Positions 43,116 through 52,527 of a DNA stretch of 64,000 nt are shown piece after piece; position 1 is the stretch's first letter; each line of letters opens with the position of its first letter. The notes beneath the pieces are model-generated. The model was not told where the DNA came from, did no database searches, and saw only the letters and a program-made list of their open reading frames with translations. The position numbers and the translations under genes were made by a program. This stretch comes from Dehalobacterium sp040766325. Lineage in GTDB: Bacteria > Bacillota > Dehalobacteriia > Dehalobacteriales > Dehalobacteriaceae. Location of the stretch: assembly GCA_040766325.1 (NCBI GenBank), contig JAXGQR010000003.1, forward strand, positions 232,937 through 296,936, given 5' to 3'.

Positions 43116-44327
43116 TTACACCGAGACAACCCGTTTTCTCATAAATTTAGGTACAAAATACATTAATACTACCGCCAAAATTGGAAATGCTGGCAAGAAT
43201 TGAAAAACAGCCTCTACCCCAGCAAAATCCGCTAATTTGCCCCAAAGGGGAGCAACAAAGCCACCTACACTGACAGCTAAACCGATGGTAATTCCCGAAG
43301 CAAAGCCGGCTCTCTTTGGCAAAAACAACTGTCCCATGACAATCATAGGGCTAAAGGACACAAAGATAGTAAATCCAATGGTCATTAATAAGATCGTAGC
43401 TGCTGTAACATTAGTAAGATTGGAGAATATGAACAATTGAGGAATAAGCAAGAAGAATGCCACCATCACAGTTCTTTGATATCCAAAACGATCCCCTAAC
43501 CGCCCTCCTGCAAGATTGCCTAATACCCCCATGCCCAGCAGAACGGTTAAAGCCATGCTGGCCCCTTCTTTAGAAGCATGAAAAACCTCTATCCAATAGG
43601 AAGGCAGAAAAGTGTTTATACCCTGATGAATGATAGAGCGGCAAATAATGGCTAGGGTCAATAAGATAAAAGCACCCCAGACCTCTTGGTTCTCCTGCTT
43701 TGGATCAGGATTTTTTTGTTCACTCTGTCGAATCTCTTTGTTTTGATTTCCCTGAGGCGAAAACCGAGAAAGTCTGCTAATTTGCTGAAATAAGACAAGA
43801 GACATGATCACTGCCGGAACCAGATATAAAGCAATACCTTTTAAACCCAGCAATAAAATAAGTCCCGTTGTAACCATCGGACCTAAAGCAAAACCGGCAT
43901 TACCACCGACGGAAAACAAACTCATTCCGGAAGCTTTTTTCTCACCGGACACCTTTCCGGCGATACGGGCTCCTTCAGGATGAAAAGCCGCTACGCCAAG
44001 TCCACAGAGAAATATTCCCCCAACAATTACATAATATTGATGAAACAATCCGGCAACGGCAATCCCTGTCCCCGCTAAAAGAGGACCTAAAGCCACAAAC
44101 CAGGGAAGGGATTTTTTATCAGCCAAATAGCCAAATACAGGCTGCACAATTGATGAAGAAATCGTCAGGGCTAAAATTAAGAAACCGGCTGCCGAATAGC
44201 TCAGACCATATTCAGAAATAAAATATGGCAATAAAGCCGGTACCATCCCTTGGGTGACATCAGTGATTAAATGACCGGCAAATAAAAGAAAGAGAATTTT
44301 ATATTGCACCGACTCAGATCCTTTCAT
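43116..44327 (-). CDS. MFS transporter (fosmidomycin-resistance Fsr-like)
   Basis: 403 residues, 12 membrane segments. The start of helix 1 (FAGHLITDVTQGMVPALLPYF) and AAFHPEGARIAGKVSGEKKASGMS are typical of the Fsr branch of the major facilitator superfamily. A central charged loop (about 190-215) is Lys/Gln/Asn-rich. Export of small drugs or metabolites is likely, but the substrate is unknown. A GTG at 44309 with AAAGGA upstream is a possible alternative start. It overlaps the Nudix gene by 14 bp, so the two are coupled. Confidence 0.8.
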   Translation of the reverse strand: MKGSESVQYKILFLLFAGHLITDVTQGMVPALLPYFISEYGLSYSAAGFLILALTISSSIVQPVFGYLADKKSLPWFVALGPLLAGTGIAVAGLFHQYYVIVGGIFLCGLGVAAFHPEGARIAGKVSGEKKASGMSLFSVGGNAGFALGPMVTTGLILLLGLKGIALYLVPAVIMSLVLFQQISRLSRFSPQGNQNKEIRQSEQKNPDPKQENQEVWGAFILLTLAIICRSIIHQGINTFLPSYWIEVFHASKEGASMALTVLLGMGVLGNLAGGRLGDRFGYQRTVMVAFFLLIPQLFIFSNLTNVTAATILLMTIGFTIFVSFSPMIVMGQLFLPKRAGFASGITIGLAVSVGGFVAPLWGKLADFAGVEAVFQFLPAFPILAVVLMYFVPKFMRKRVVSV

Positions 44328-44991
44328 TTTTTTGGGCTTGACATCTTTGGATAAAACTATTAATAAAAGCTGCGGTAATTCCCCAAATCACCTCTCCCTG
44401 GTAACGATACACAAACACTTTATGTTTACACCCTTGCCAAGGTCCATGATATTTTTCAGGTACCTGAAGCTCTTCGGCAGGAAACAATATTTCCTTTTGA
44501 CCATTCTCATCAATACGACTAGGATTAATCGAAATATCCAATTGATATTCTTGGGGCTTTTCTTGTTCAAAAAATGATACCGGCACCGAGAACACATATT
44601 CCACTTCCCGAGGATCAGAGACGATTTCCTCAAAGGAAATCTCAGCTAACCCTAGGAATCCTTCCACCAAAACACCTAAAGGGGTAACCAGTGTACCCAA
44701 TTTGCCCAATACCCGGATTTTATCCGCTAAGATGCCTAATTCTTCTGCAGCTTCCCGCACTGCCGTTTGTTGAAAATTTCGATCAAGAGAAGGATCATAG
44801 CGGCCTCCCGGAAAACAGATCTCACCCCCCTGTTGGATGTGGGAACTTCTTTTTTCAAAAACAAAATGATATTCCCCTTGACGATAAATTAATAATAATA
44901 AAATCGCTGAATTAAAAAAGCGGTCTCGATACATAATGTCCGTATGTTCCGAAAATAACTCTGCTAGTTTTTCAATATTACAATTCTTCAC
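44314..44991 (-). CDS. Nudix hydrolase, CoA pyrophosphatase-like
   Basis: 225 residues from GTG 44991, with AGGTG 6 nt upstream (a GTG at 45036 has no site). The Nudix box is in TAVREAAEELGILADKIRVL, preceded by the NudL-type motif EKRSSHIQQGGEICFPGGRY. Such enzymes cleave CoA or CoA esters to 4'-phosphopantetheine and 3',5'-ADP. It overlaps the MFS transporter gene by 14 bp. Confidence 0.8.
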   Translation of the reverse strand: MKNCNIEKLAELFSEHTDIMYRDRFFNSAILLLLIYRQGEYHFVFEKRSSHIQQGGEICFPGGRYDPSLDRNFQQTAVREAAEELGILADKIRVLGKLGTLVTPLGVLVEGFLGLAEISFEEIVSDPREVEYVFSVPVSFFEQEKPQEYQLDISINPSRIDENGQKEILFPAEELQVPEKYHGPWQGCKHKVFVYRYQGEVIWGITAAFINSFIQRCQAQKNERI

Positions 44992-45144
44992 TTTTTTCAC
45001 CTGCAAATAATTAAGATTTTGCTTGTTAGTACCCACAATATTATCATTATACTATGAAAAAAGAGAAAAGTTCTATCCCCAATCCTTCAGATTTTATAAT
45101 ATGTGGTTCACACAAGGCATCCTTTCTTGGATAATTTATCTATT

Positions 45145-45180
45145 ATGATAACACTTGATAATTGGTATCATTGTTATCAT
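45145..45180. promoter_or_regulatory. Nested palindrome, possible operator
   Basis: ATGATAAC (45145-45152) and GTTATCAT (45173-45180) enclose a second inverted repeat, TGATA/TATCA. The centre lies about 170 bp upstream of the nudix start and 240 bp upstream of the 45-aa gene. A repressor site or hairpin is possible. Confidence 0.35.
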
Positions 45181-45315
45181 CTTTTGATGTTGCTTATCAA
45201 AAGCCTTGAGGGTATAATAATTCATATAAGGTGTTGTGAGTTATTTTAATATTTATATTAGAGTTATATTATGTTTGCTCTTTAAATTTACATTAATCGT
45301 AAGCTAAGGAAAACA

Positions 45316-45344
45316 TTGTAATCATGTTCGCAAAAGTCTATAAT
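45316..45344 (+). promoter_or_regulatory. Sigma-A-type promoter of the 45-aa protein gene
   Basis: TTGTAA at 45316-45321, 17-bp spacer, perfect TATAAT at 45339-45344. Transcription would start near 45351, about 55 bp before the start codon. Confidence 0.6.
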
Positions 45345-45405
45345 AGAATTAAGAAAAAACAATCATATGAGATATATGATTTTATTTAATAAGGAGGTTT
45401 TAGAC

Positions 45406-45543
45406 ATGAAAAGAGAAGAATATGCATGCTACAATTGGATCATGGTTGACTACACTCCCGAAGAAAAGGGAGAGAAATATACATCCCTGATTCATGAATC
45501 AAAAGAAGAACTGGTAAAATTTTTAACTAAGTTCACTAGATAG
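45406..45543 (+). CDS. Small conserved-looking hypothetical protein, 45 residues
   Basis: ATG 45406 preceded by AAGGAGG at ideal distance. The protein is MKREEYACYNWIMVDYTPEE followed by a Lys/Glu-rich amphipathic segment and ends LVKFLTKFTR. It has one Cys and no membrane segment. The strong promoter, ideal ribosome site and dedicated terminator show that it is a real gene. I recognise no family; a regulatory or spore-associated role would be guesswork. Confidence 0.7.
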   Translation: MKREEYACYNWIMVDYTPEEKGEKYTSLIHESKEELVKFLTKFTR

Positions 45544-45563
45544 AAAAAGTGCTTTAAGAGATA

Positions 45564-45600
45564 AAAACAGGAACCTGTACTCCCGGTTCCTGTTTTTTCC
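45564..45600. terminator. Terminator shared by the 45-aa gene and the convergent transporter
   Basis: AACAGGAACC pairs with GGTTCCTGTT, with a T6 tail on the plus strand and an A-run on the other side. Confidence 0.8.
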
Positions 45601-45601
45601 A

Positions 45602-46936
45602 TCAGATGCTTGATATACTTAAAACAATTGCCACAATTAAGGATGTAACCAATGCAAAGGGTATATTCCATAAGGTGCCGATTTCTCCGGCCTCACGATC
45701 TAATCGATGAGCAGTGAGCACATTGGTTACAGAAACAGGTGATACAGCAACTGCCAAACCCCATCCACAAAGGATCAATATTGCAAAACGGAGGGTGGAT
45801 AAACCGGTGGAAACCGGATCAATGGCAGTCATCAACACTACACCGCTGGCTATGGGATGAATCCCAATGACAGATGATACAATGAAGACCAAAAGAAAAA
45901 TCAGATTAATGACGATCTGAGGTAAAAAGTTAATAGAAAGAATAAAGTTGGATAACATCTGATCAAATCCAGAAATACTGATTGCTTGCGCAAAACATCC
46001 GGCAGTTGCAAAAATGACAATAATGTTATTAAGGTTGCATAAAGAAAAGACATATTTTGTGAATTCTGTTTTAATCATGAAAGATTTCTTTTTTACGAAC
46101 ATCCAGATAAAGGGTAAGGTCAAGGAGACCAAAGGAACAGACTCAATAACCGATATGCTCAATAAATAATGAATAGCTAAAATGGCGATGATGATTACTA
46201 ACCCGGTAAGAAGCAGTTCCCCAAGCTTTTTCCAATCTATGACCGTCTCAGGGGCACTTTCCATAGGGAGAGCAGCAAAGGATGGTCGTTCTATGATAAA
46301 TCCCACTCCTAAAAAGAGAAAGGAAAGTAATAATACTCCCGGAGCCAATTGTCCCCAGGTAACCGGCATATAATACAGCACGCTGCCAAAGGCTACGGAA
46401 TTAGGAGTAAAAATTAAAGAAGCAGGGTAAGCTCTTGTGATTGCTGCTGCAATTAAACGACTGGAGTATTTTTTTGATTGAGAATCAGTTAAATCCAATA
46501 CTAAAGGTACCGCTGCCACATTAACAAAAATACCTAATAAGTAGGTAAGGAGGGTAGAAAACCCCAGATACCCTCCTTCTGAATGAATCTTTTTTTCGTA
46601 AAAAGCCATAAGGGTCGGTTCAAAACCACCTTTTACCAAGGGAATAGATAAGAAAGGTACGGATATCAGCAATGTAAGGAGAGTAATATTCTGGTTCAAG
46701 CTTAAAAACCATGACTGCCAGGAACTATGGGCATAAAAACTAATACCGATACTGCTTAAAAGAAAAAATAATGCTAAAATTAGATTAAAACCCCGCATCC
46801 GGAGTAAACTCACAAAAACGATAATAAACAGGATTAGGGCAATTACCCACCGTAGAAGTGGGAAATCGGTAAATATGTATATAATACCCATGATCTCAAG
46901 GAAAAATATTTCTATCGATAATAAATTATCTTTCAC
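45602..46936 (-). CDS. Ion-transporter-superfamily membrane protein, substrate unknown
   Basis: 444 residues, 11-12 membrane segments over its full length. Features such as AAITRAYPASLIFTPNSVAFGS in the middle and SSVIGIHPIASGVVLMTAI plus AVAVSPVSVTNVLTAHRLDRE near the end resemble the SLC13/ArsB-type ion transporter superfamily, with two inverted repeats each carrying a re-entrant loop. GTG start at 46936 with a CGAGG site. It stands alone. A carboxylate or inorganic anion is a reasonable guess for the substrate. Confidence 0.65.
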   Translation of the reverse strand: MKDNLLSIEIFFLEIMGIIYIFTDFPLLRWVIALILFIIVFVSLLRMRGFNLILALFFLLSSIGISFYAHSSWQSWFLSLNQNITLLTLLISVPFLSIPLVKGGFEPTLMAFYEKKIHSEGGYLGFSTLLTYLLGIFVNVAAVPLVLDLTDSQSKKYSSRLIAAAITRAYPASLIFTPNSVAFGSVLYYMPVTWGQLAPGVLLLSFLFLGVGFIIERPSFAALPMESAPETVIDWKKLGELLLTGLVIIIAILAIHYLLSISVIESVPLVSLTLPFIWMFVKKKSFMIKTEFTKYVFSLCNLNNIIVIFATAGCFAQAISISGFDQMLSNFILSINFLPQIVINLIFLLVFIVSSVIGIHPIASGVVLMTAIDPVSTGLSTLRFAILILCGWGLAVAVSPVSVTNVLTAHRLDREAGEIGTLWNIPFALVTSLIVAIVLSISSI

Positions 46937-47040
46937 AATAAACCTCGCTATTCTTACTAGTGTTACGCGATAAAGCAGATAATATCATTCGGCCTTATTA
47001 TAAAATGGAATGAGTGGCATGTAAACATAAAGTAGAATAT

Positions 47041-47086
47041 AAAATACGCCTCGAAGCACCGAAGTGAACGAGGCATTTTCTTTTTA
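47041..47086. terminator. Hairpin after the glutamate mutase operon
   Basis: GCCTCG (47048-47053) pairs with CGAGGC (47069-47074), flanked by A/T-rich tails on both sides. It probably ends the long minus-strand operon that stops at 47166. Confidence 0.5.
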
Positions 47087-47165
47087 TTACGGACGGTTAG
47101 TTCCTGATTGGTTCAACTAACTATCAGGAGGAGATAAAGAAAACCATACTGATAGAAGTTTCACT

Positions 47166-48044
47166 TTATTTTCCGGTTAACCCGGCAATGAGATACGATT
47201 CTTGAACGGGGTCCCATTGATACTTCCTTAACAGCCGAAAATCTTTTACATCTCCAGTAGATTGCATGTGTAAACGAGGTCCGGTACATTTCCACAATCG
47301 ATCCCCCACTTTTATATGCTCATCGTCGATATAGCAAATCGGTAAGTCTTCTTGAATTAATTGTTTTACCTTAGATTCTACCATGGGTAAATCAAAATCC
47401 GGTTTTTCTTGAAATCCCATTAAAAAACCGTGACTGATATCAGAGTGAATCCGTGGCTTCGTAATCCCCATGTCGTGCAGCACCATTACCGTTAAATCTT
47501 CTGCAGTATGAGACATTTTACGTAGCTTAAGTGATGCAAATACTCTTTCGGCAATCTCTTCAGGTTCCGGTCCAAATACACCGGGCCTAGTTACAATAAC
47601 TTCTTCCCCTATGCCAATTAAAATATCCGCATTTTTCTTTAAAGCAGGATATAAGAGCTCAAAGTGCTCAATAACTACTCTCCGATGAGCCTTAACGGCT
47701 TTCTGTACTGCCTCCGCAAGAATCCACATTTGTGTAAAAGCTGCCTCAAAACGCATATCAATATGATAGCTATGATAGCGAAAGTGATTATTCTCTACAT
47801 CGTGCATCAAAGGAAGGGGCCTAATATTAATCCCATCATCATCATTGGTCAATTCCAAACCGGGAAACATGCCCTGGATTAAGACAGATTTTCCCGCTCC
47901 GGCATCGCCCACTAAGCCCACGATTTTATCTTCAGCACTTAAGTATCTTTGGGAAATATTGGAACCGAGCATCATTAAGCGCTTTTTACCCCGTGGCGCA
48001 TAATACTGAGCATGCCTTAAATATTCATATACCGGAGCAACCAT
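47166..48044 (-). CDS. P-loop protein of glutamate mutase operons (annotated elsewhere as 'alanine-tRNA synthetase second additional domain')
   Basis: 292 residues from ATG 48044 with GGAGGTG upstream. A Walker A motif is present: VGLVGDAGAGKSVLIQGMFPG, used here in part as GDAGAGKSV. Other features are a His-rich segment (RYHSYHIDMRFEAAFTQMW) and RRVVIEHFELLYPAL. It resembles a family that co-occurs with glutamate mutase genes in Clostridia. The name refers to alanyl-tRNA-synthetase similarity and says nothing of function. Position at the end of this operon suggests a chaperone or activating role for one of its enzymes. Confidence 0.65.
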   Translation of the reverse strand: MVAPVYEYLRHAQYYAPRGKKRLMMLGSNISQRYLSAEDKIVGLVGDAGAGKSVLIQGMFPGLELTNDDDGINIRPLPLMHDVENNHFRYHSYHIDMRFEAAFTQMWILAEAVQKAVKAHRRVVIEHFELLYPALKKNADILIGIGEEVIVTRPGVFGPEPEEIAERVFASLKLRKMSHTAEDLTVMVLHDMGITKPRIHSDISHGFLMGFQEKPDFDLPMVESKVKQLIQEDLPICYIDDEHIKVGDRLWKCTGPRLHMQSTGDVKDFRLLRKYQWDPVQESYLIAGLTGK

Positions 48045-48066
48045 ACCAGCACCTCCAAAATAACTT

Positions 48067-48384
48067 TTACTCAATGGGCAGGACGAGATCCAGAAGTGGG
48101 GCATGCTGTTGAGCACCATACACGTCGGTTTCACCTAAATTCCCAGCTCCCAATGGTCTTTTTATGGTACACTTGATCGCATAAGCCGGATCAAATTCCA
48201 CAAATGAAATGACATCTTCCACCGGGATTCGATAGAGTTTGGCAAATAGCTCTTTGTTAAAAAATCTTGAAGCTTTTACCCTTTCATAGGTCTCTTTATC
48301 TTTAAAAATAATATCAAAGGTCAGTTCATAAGGTCCGGCATTCTTACTGCGAATAACAACCGCTAAATCTCTGATTGAAACCAT
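48067..48384 (-). CDS. DUF4387 protein
   Basis: 105 residues from ATG 48384 (AGGAGG 7 nt upstream; the ATG at 48390 abuts the site). The family motif SKNAGPYELTFDIIF is at the N-terminus. DUF4387 proteins accompany AtuA-like proteins, either as separate subunits or as a fused domain, so it probably forms a complex with the product of the next gene upstream, from which it is separated by 11 bp. Confidence 0.8.
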   Translation of the reverse strand: MVSIRDLAVVIRSKNAGPYELTFDIIFKDKETYERVKASRFFNKELFAKLYRIPVEDVISFVEFDPAYAIKCTIKRPLGAGNLGETDVYGAQQHAPLLDLVLPIE

Positions 48385-48395
48385 ATTCATACCTC

Positions 48396-49757
48396 CTAAA
48401 TCTCCTCCCAGCTGATCGGAAACAGTTCCGCGGGATCTTCTACCTGAAGCAGGTGATAAACGCTAAACTCATACACCGGCCCACCTTGCAGATCCGACGG
48501 CGAATAGGGAAACGCTAAATTACCTGCCGTTGCGATGCGACCTGTATACCCATAATGAAGTATGGTAGACCTGGCAAAGCTGATTAACGTATTCGCCATT
48601 TCTTGAGTATCCGCCACTACTTCTATAATAATGCCTATTTCATGGGATTTAATCTCTGGTGTAGGCTCCAAATCACCCATCACACCATCCCTGCCATAGA
48701 TATGAAACATCAGTTGATAGCTTTGGGGATCAACTTCTTTAAAGTTATCACACAAACGATCCTCTACACCCTTAATTATTGTGTCCAGTTGAGAAATAAA
48801 TACCGGATCACGAGCACCGGCAATGGAAAGGGCTCGATAACCCACTACTTTTGCACCTTCAAGTTTTAAAGTATATTTTTCTGCCGTAATAAAGCGACTG
48901 CCTGTCACTCGAACAGTATTTTCATTTTCCTGGCTGAAGTGGCATTCCTTAAGATCTAAAACCCCTCCCGGACCAGGCAGGATATAAGGATTTGTTTTTT
49001 CGTACAGGGTATGAGCGGCAACAGATGTTACCGTGCATTTTCTTTCGGGATTAAGAGGGAAAATACTGAAGCTATCTTGGCGAAGTATCCCAAACATACA
49101 ATCGCTTCCGCTTCCCGGTATGGCAGCGATGGCTGCACACTCTAATATTTTCCCCAGGTGCAGAGCAAGTCCGGGGTCAAAACCTTGAATCATGGGCAAA
49201 GCAGCAAACACCGCCGGATCATAAGCACGACCTGCTAAGATTACATCCGCTTGATTATTAAGGGCATTGATAATAGGTTCCGTCCCCATCTGAGCCACAA
49301 CTCGAGTCGTAGCAGCTAACTGCTCTTCCGTCAAAGGCTGCCCGGGGTCCAGTGCACTGATCGTTCCCTGGTCAAGCTGTTTCCTGAGGAATTTTTGATC
49401 TATTTCTGCACCTATGACAGCCATTTTAAAGTGTAAATCTTCTTCTTGGGCGATGTCCCGGATAATTTCCAAACACCAATCTACGTGGCTATTGGCCCCG
49501 GAGCCTCCCGCCGTGCCAATAATAACCGGGATTTTTTCTTTAATTCCTGCTTTAAGCATGATCCTTAAATCCCTTTTAACGGCTTGTGCATCAGTAAACG
49601 ATTTTCCCGCTCCTAAGTAATAAGGACCGGGATCACTAGAACCGGCATCTACGGCAATGACATCGGGCTTATGTTTCATTCCCTGGTCAAAAGACGATTG
49701 GGGAAAGCCATAACCCAATATCGCCGTGGGGGACAAGATCCTGATTTCCTCCCTCAT
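48396..49757 (-). CDS. AtuA-like (DUF1446) protein
   Basis: 453 residues from ATG 49757 with GAGGGAGGAAG upstream. Family segments are DVIAVDAGSSDPGPYYLGAG near residue 35, GTAGGSGANSHVDWCLEI, and LAGRAYDPAVFAALP. AtuA-like proteins were named from acyclic terpene utilisation; the biochemical role of this branch is not established. In this operon it follows methylaspartate ammonia-lyase and precedes DUF4387, so a step acting on mesaconate or a derived CoA ester is a testable idea. Confidence 0.8.
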   Translation of the reverse strand: MREEIRILSPTAILGYGFPQSSFDQGMKHKPDVIAVDAGSSDPGPYYLGAGKSFTDAQAVKRDLRIMLKAGIKEKIPVIIGTAGGSGANSHVDWCLEIIRDIAQEEDLHFKMAVIGAEIDQKFLRKQLDQGTISALDPGQPLTEEQLAATTRVVAQMGTEPIINALNNQADVILAGRAYDPAVFAALPMIQGFDPGLALHLGKILECAAIAAIPGSGSDCMFGILRQDSFSIFPLNPERKCTVTSVAAHTLYEKTNPYILPGPGGVLDLKECHFSQENENTVRVTGSRFITAEKYTLKLEGAKVVGYRALSIAGARDPVFISQLDTIIKGVEDRLCDNFKEVDPQSYQLMFHIYGRDGVMGDLEPTPEIKSHEIGIIIEVVADTQEMANTLISFARSTILHYGYTGRIATAGNLAFPYSPSDLQGGPVYEFSVYHLLQVEDPAELFPISWEEI

Positions 49758-49803
49758 TTAAACTTCCTCCCTCAGTCGATACATTTTTTTAAATATACTC
49801 CAA

Positions 49804-51051
49804 TTACTTTTTACTTCGTGCCTGTAAAATTGCTAATGCTCGCTGCATTTCGTTATGAGTGATCATAAGACCTTCGTCAACGCCCATACCCGGTTTAGCT
49901 AATATTTGAGTGGGCTGGGTCGCTAGCGCAATATGGACGCAAACCTGGGACGACCTTTCAGTTTCATTACAGGTTCCCCCTAAATAAGCTCCTACTCCAT
50001 TCTCCTTCGCATATAGTACCGCCTCAATAATATTATTAAGACCACCTAAATCCGGCGTTTTTATTTGTATCATATCGCAAACCTGATGATCGACAAATTC
50101 TTTGATATCCTCCAAAGTATTACACCATTCGTCAGCAACTATTTCTACATGAATTTCACGGTCCAACAACTCTTTTTTCAACTCTTTTAGTTTAATTAAT
50201 TGCCCCTCTTTACTCCCAGCATCCAAAGGACCTTCAATTCTTAATTTAAACGGCGTAGCAACCTCTTCCAGCTTTCCTAAGTATGCCGCCATTTTCGCTG
50301 TATCATCATTAAAAAGCAGTCCGATGGTTCCGTAAACATCAATGTGCAATACAGGACGATACGCCTCATGCCCTATTTGAACAATCCTTTTTTTCAACCA
50401 TTCAACGTAGCTGAGCAGAAGTTCACCTTGGTTGCCTAGTTTTGTCCCTACATGATTAATTAAACCATGGGGCAGTACATCAACACACTTTAAAATGCTC
50501 TTATCAGCGTTAGTGTATCGATCATCCCCTGTTTGACAGAAAATCGGAATAGGTTGAGATGCGAGATCAGTATTATATTCTTCAGCGACAACTTCCGCCA
50601 TGGTCTTATGCCGGGATTTCGCTGTAGCATCTAAAATAGCCTGAGTCAATCCATAACGAATAGCGGTATGAAGCCTATGGCCTGCCTTGGTGACCATGTG
50701 ATCAAAATCTTCTGCTAAATCCTTAAAAGAAACAATCTCCCGTCCGATTAGCTTCGGCTTAATTTCCTCATGAATCAAAGGTATATATTCTTCAGCTAAA
50801 AACAAGGGGTCGCGCCCTCCCACACCGGAGTACTGCACAGCAGCACAATCTCCATAGGCAATCTGACCATCCTCCAAAACCAGCATTATGGAAATAGACT
50901 CACCCTTTTGCCGAATAGAAGTAAATCCCGGAGTTACCGGGTTCCCGGCATATGCGAAACCATCCTGGGCAGCACCCTGTTTGATCGCTTTTTGATCATC
51001 AAAGAAAAATCCTGTCAAACCTGCAGAGGTAATTACATCAACTATGCGCAT
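49804..51051 (-). CDS. mal: Methylaspartate ammonia-lyase
   Basis: 415 residues from ATG 51051 (AAGGATT site), close to the 413 residues of the Clostridium tetanomorphum enzyme. Enolase-superfamily features: the N-terminal capping domain with VTPGFTSIRQKGESISIMLV, the barrel with LHIDVYGTIG, KLRIEGPLDA, IVADEWCNTLEDIK and IQIKTPDLGGLNNI, the last carrying the catalytic lysine, then YLGGTCNETERS. It eliminates ammonia from L-threo-3-methylaspartate to give mesaconate. It lies 21 bp after glmE. Confidence 0.95.
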   Translation of the reverse strand: MRIVDVITSAGLTGFFFDDQKAIKQGAAQDGFAYAGNPVTPGFTSIRQKGESISIMLVLEDGQIAYGDCAAVQYSGVGGRDPLFLAEEYIPLIHEEIKPKLIGREIVSFKDLAEDFDHMVTKAGHRLHTAIRYGLTQAILDATAKSRHKTMAEVVAEEYNTDLASQPIPIFCQTGDDRYTNADKSILKCVDVLPHGLINHVGTKLGNQGELLLSYVEWLKKRIVQIGHEAYRPVLHIDVYGTIGLLFNDDTAKMAAYLGKLEEVATPFKLRIEGPLDAGSKEGQLIKLKELKKELLDREIHVEIVADEWCNTLEDIKEFVDHQVCDMIQIKTPDLGGLNNIIEAVLYAKENGVGAYLGGTCNETERSSQVCVHIALATQPTQILAKPGMGVDEGLMITHNEMQRALAILQARSKK

Positions 51052-51072
51052 AATAATCCTTCTCCTCACAAT

Positions 51073-52527
51073 TTATTTCGGTTTACCAACAAGCATCCCT
51101 TTTCCAATGGCATAAATATCATTAATCACCATCTGGAAAGAAGGTTCCCGCAATTCCGCTCGTCCTCGTTCAGCAATCTTTTCCGTATGGAATTCCCGAA
51201 TTTCCTGGGTCATGGGGATATTACCCATATCAAGAATGCGCACTGCCCCATGATTATCCCGTACCGGGATAATTTTCCCCGCATTACACCTGCTGGGAGC
51301 GAAGGGAACATCAATTATCCCCGCCTTAATCGCCCTTACCGCACCTTGTGCCACATCTCCCTCTCCGAGTTCCAGGACCTTTTCAATAATGGCTTTGGTT
51401 TCCTTCCTGATCATATCCTTTTCTATATCTAAACCGGGGGTATTCTCCAACATTTGATCTTTTAACATATTGATAACCTGCTTCGTAGTTTTAATTCCCG
51501 CACGATTAGCTTCTTTTGTCGGCACCCCAATGGCTTCATGGGGCGTCTTGACAATTACTTTCGTGGCGTTGGACAATGCCGCTGTAACTGCCCCCCAGGA
51601 AATCACCCCGAAGGCCATATTTTCATCTTGGGGAAAGCCTCCCATCCATTGATGAAAAACGGTGGTAACGTTAAAGTCACGATACCCAAAATCAGTTAAA
51701 TACTGCTCGCACAATTCCTTAAGGGTATAAATTGCCGCGATATCTTGAATTAAATTGCCACACTGTCCATATCCGACCGTAATATTTTTTACCCCCTGCT
51801 CGGCAGCAAGAAGTGCTTCAATGATCGCAACAACATGAGAGATACAAGGTGGCACTAAAGTCCCTGTTAAAGGGCCAAAAGGTTCACGATTGATGGTAAT
51901 ACCCTTTTCTTCATAATAGCCTACCAAACGATCTACATATTGCCACCATAAAATGGATTGCTCTAAAAGAATATCTTTTGCATAAGGAATATTATAAGAA
52001 ATACCTCCTCCCTCATAGGAGGTAAAACCGCCGGCTAAGGTAATTTCTGCCAATAGTCTGGCATCAGGGGTGCCATGACGTACCTGTAAGGGGCTTTTTA
52101 CTGCCTCCACGACCTGCCTGCATGCAGCTACACCATGATTCACAGCAGGAAAACCATTTAACATAGACCGACCCACGGCTCTGCTTTCTTTAATTCCTTC
52201 TTGTGCTTCCTGATAACGATTTTGTCTGGTATATGAATCAATAGTTGTGGGCAATAAATCTGCTCCATCGTCATCCTCTAAATATTGAAGCAGTTCTATA
52301 TGTTCTCGGATCAAGGCTACCCCAGCCCGAGGCTGGACGAGTGTCTTTTGAGCTTTATCCGCTTCAAGCATCTTTAAGCCAAAGTTTTTCTTTTGGGGTA
52401 TCTTATGGTGATATTCTAAAGCCTCAGATAGATCAACAGCCTCACCTGTAGGCCACTGATTTAAGACTTCTTTTCTCTGGGCAAGAAAAAAATCTTCAGT
52501 CCATTTTTGGTTCTTCAGTTCTTCCAA
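51073..52527 (-). CDS. glmE: Glutamate mutase (methylaspartate mutase) epsilon subunit
   Basis: 484 residues from TTG 52527 with GGGAGGAA upstream. Family segments include VQPRAGVALIREHIELLQYLE near residue 65, GFTSYEGGGISYNIPYAKDI, FGPLTGTLVPPCISHV and HQWMGGFPQDENMAFGVISW. The epsilon chain is the catalytic TIM barrel that, with the B12-binding sigma chain, carries out the carbon-skeleton rearrangement of L-glutamate to 3-methylaspartate. Its start overlaps the glmL 3' end by 32 bp. Confidence 0.95.
   Translation of the reverse strand: MEELKNQKWTEDFFLAQRKEVLNQWPTGEAVDLSEALEYHHKIPQKKNFGLKMLEADKAQKTLVQPRAGVALIREHIELLQYLEDDDGADLLPTTIDSYTRQNRYQEAQEGIKESRAVGRSMLNGFPAVNHGVAACRQVVEAVKSPLQVRHGTPDARLLAEITLAGGFTSYEGGGISYNIPYAKDILLEQSILWWQYVDRLVGYYEEKGITINREPFGPLTGTLVPPCISHVVAIIEALLAAEQGVKNITVGYGQCGNLIQDIAAIYTLKELCEQYLTDFGYRDFNVTTVFHQWMGGFPQDENMAFGVISWGAVTAALSNATKVIVKTPHEAIGVPTKEANRAGIKTTKQVINMLKDQMLENTPGLDIEKDMIRKETKAIIEKVLELGEGDVAQGAVRAIKAGIIDVPFAPSRCNAGKIIPVRDNHGAVRILDMGNIPMTQEIREFHTEKIAERGRAELREPSFQMVINDIYAIGKGMLVGKPK

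Larger units (their letters stand above)
44992..45405. other. Divergent intergenic region with operator and promoter signals
   Basis: About 400 bp, AT-rich, without a gene. It contains a nested palindrome at 45145-45180 and a strong sigma-A-type promoter for the 45-aa gene at 45316-45344 (both listed). Confidence 0.5.
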
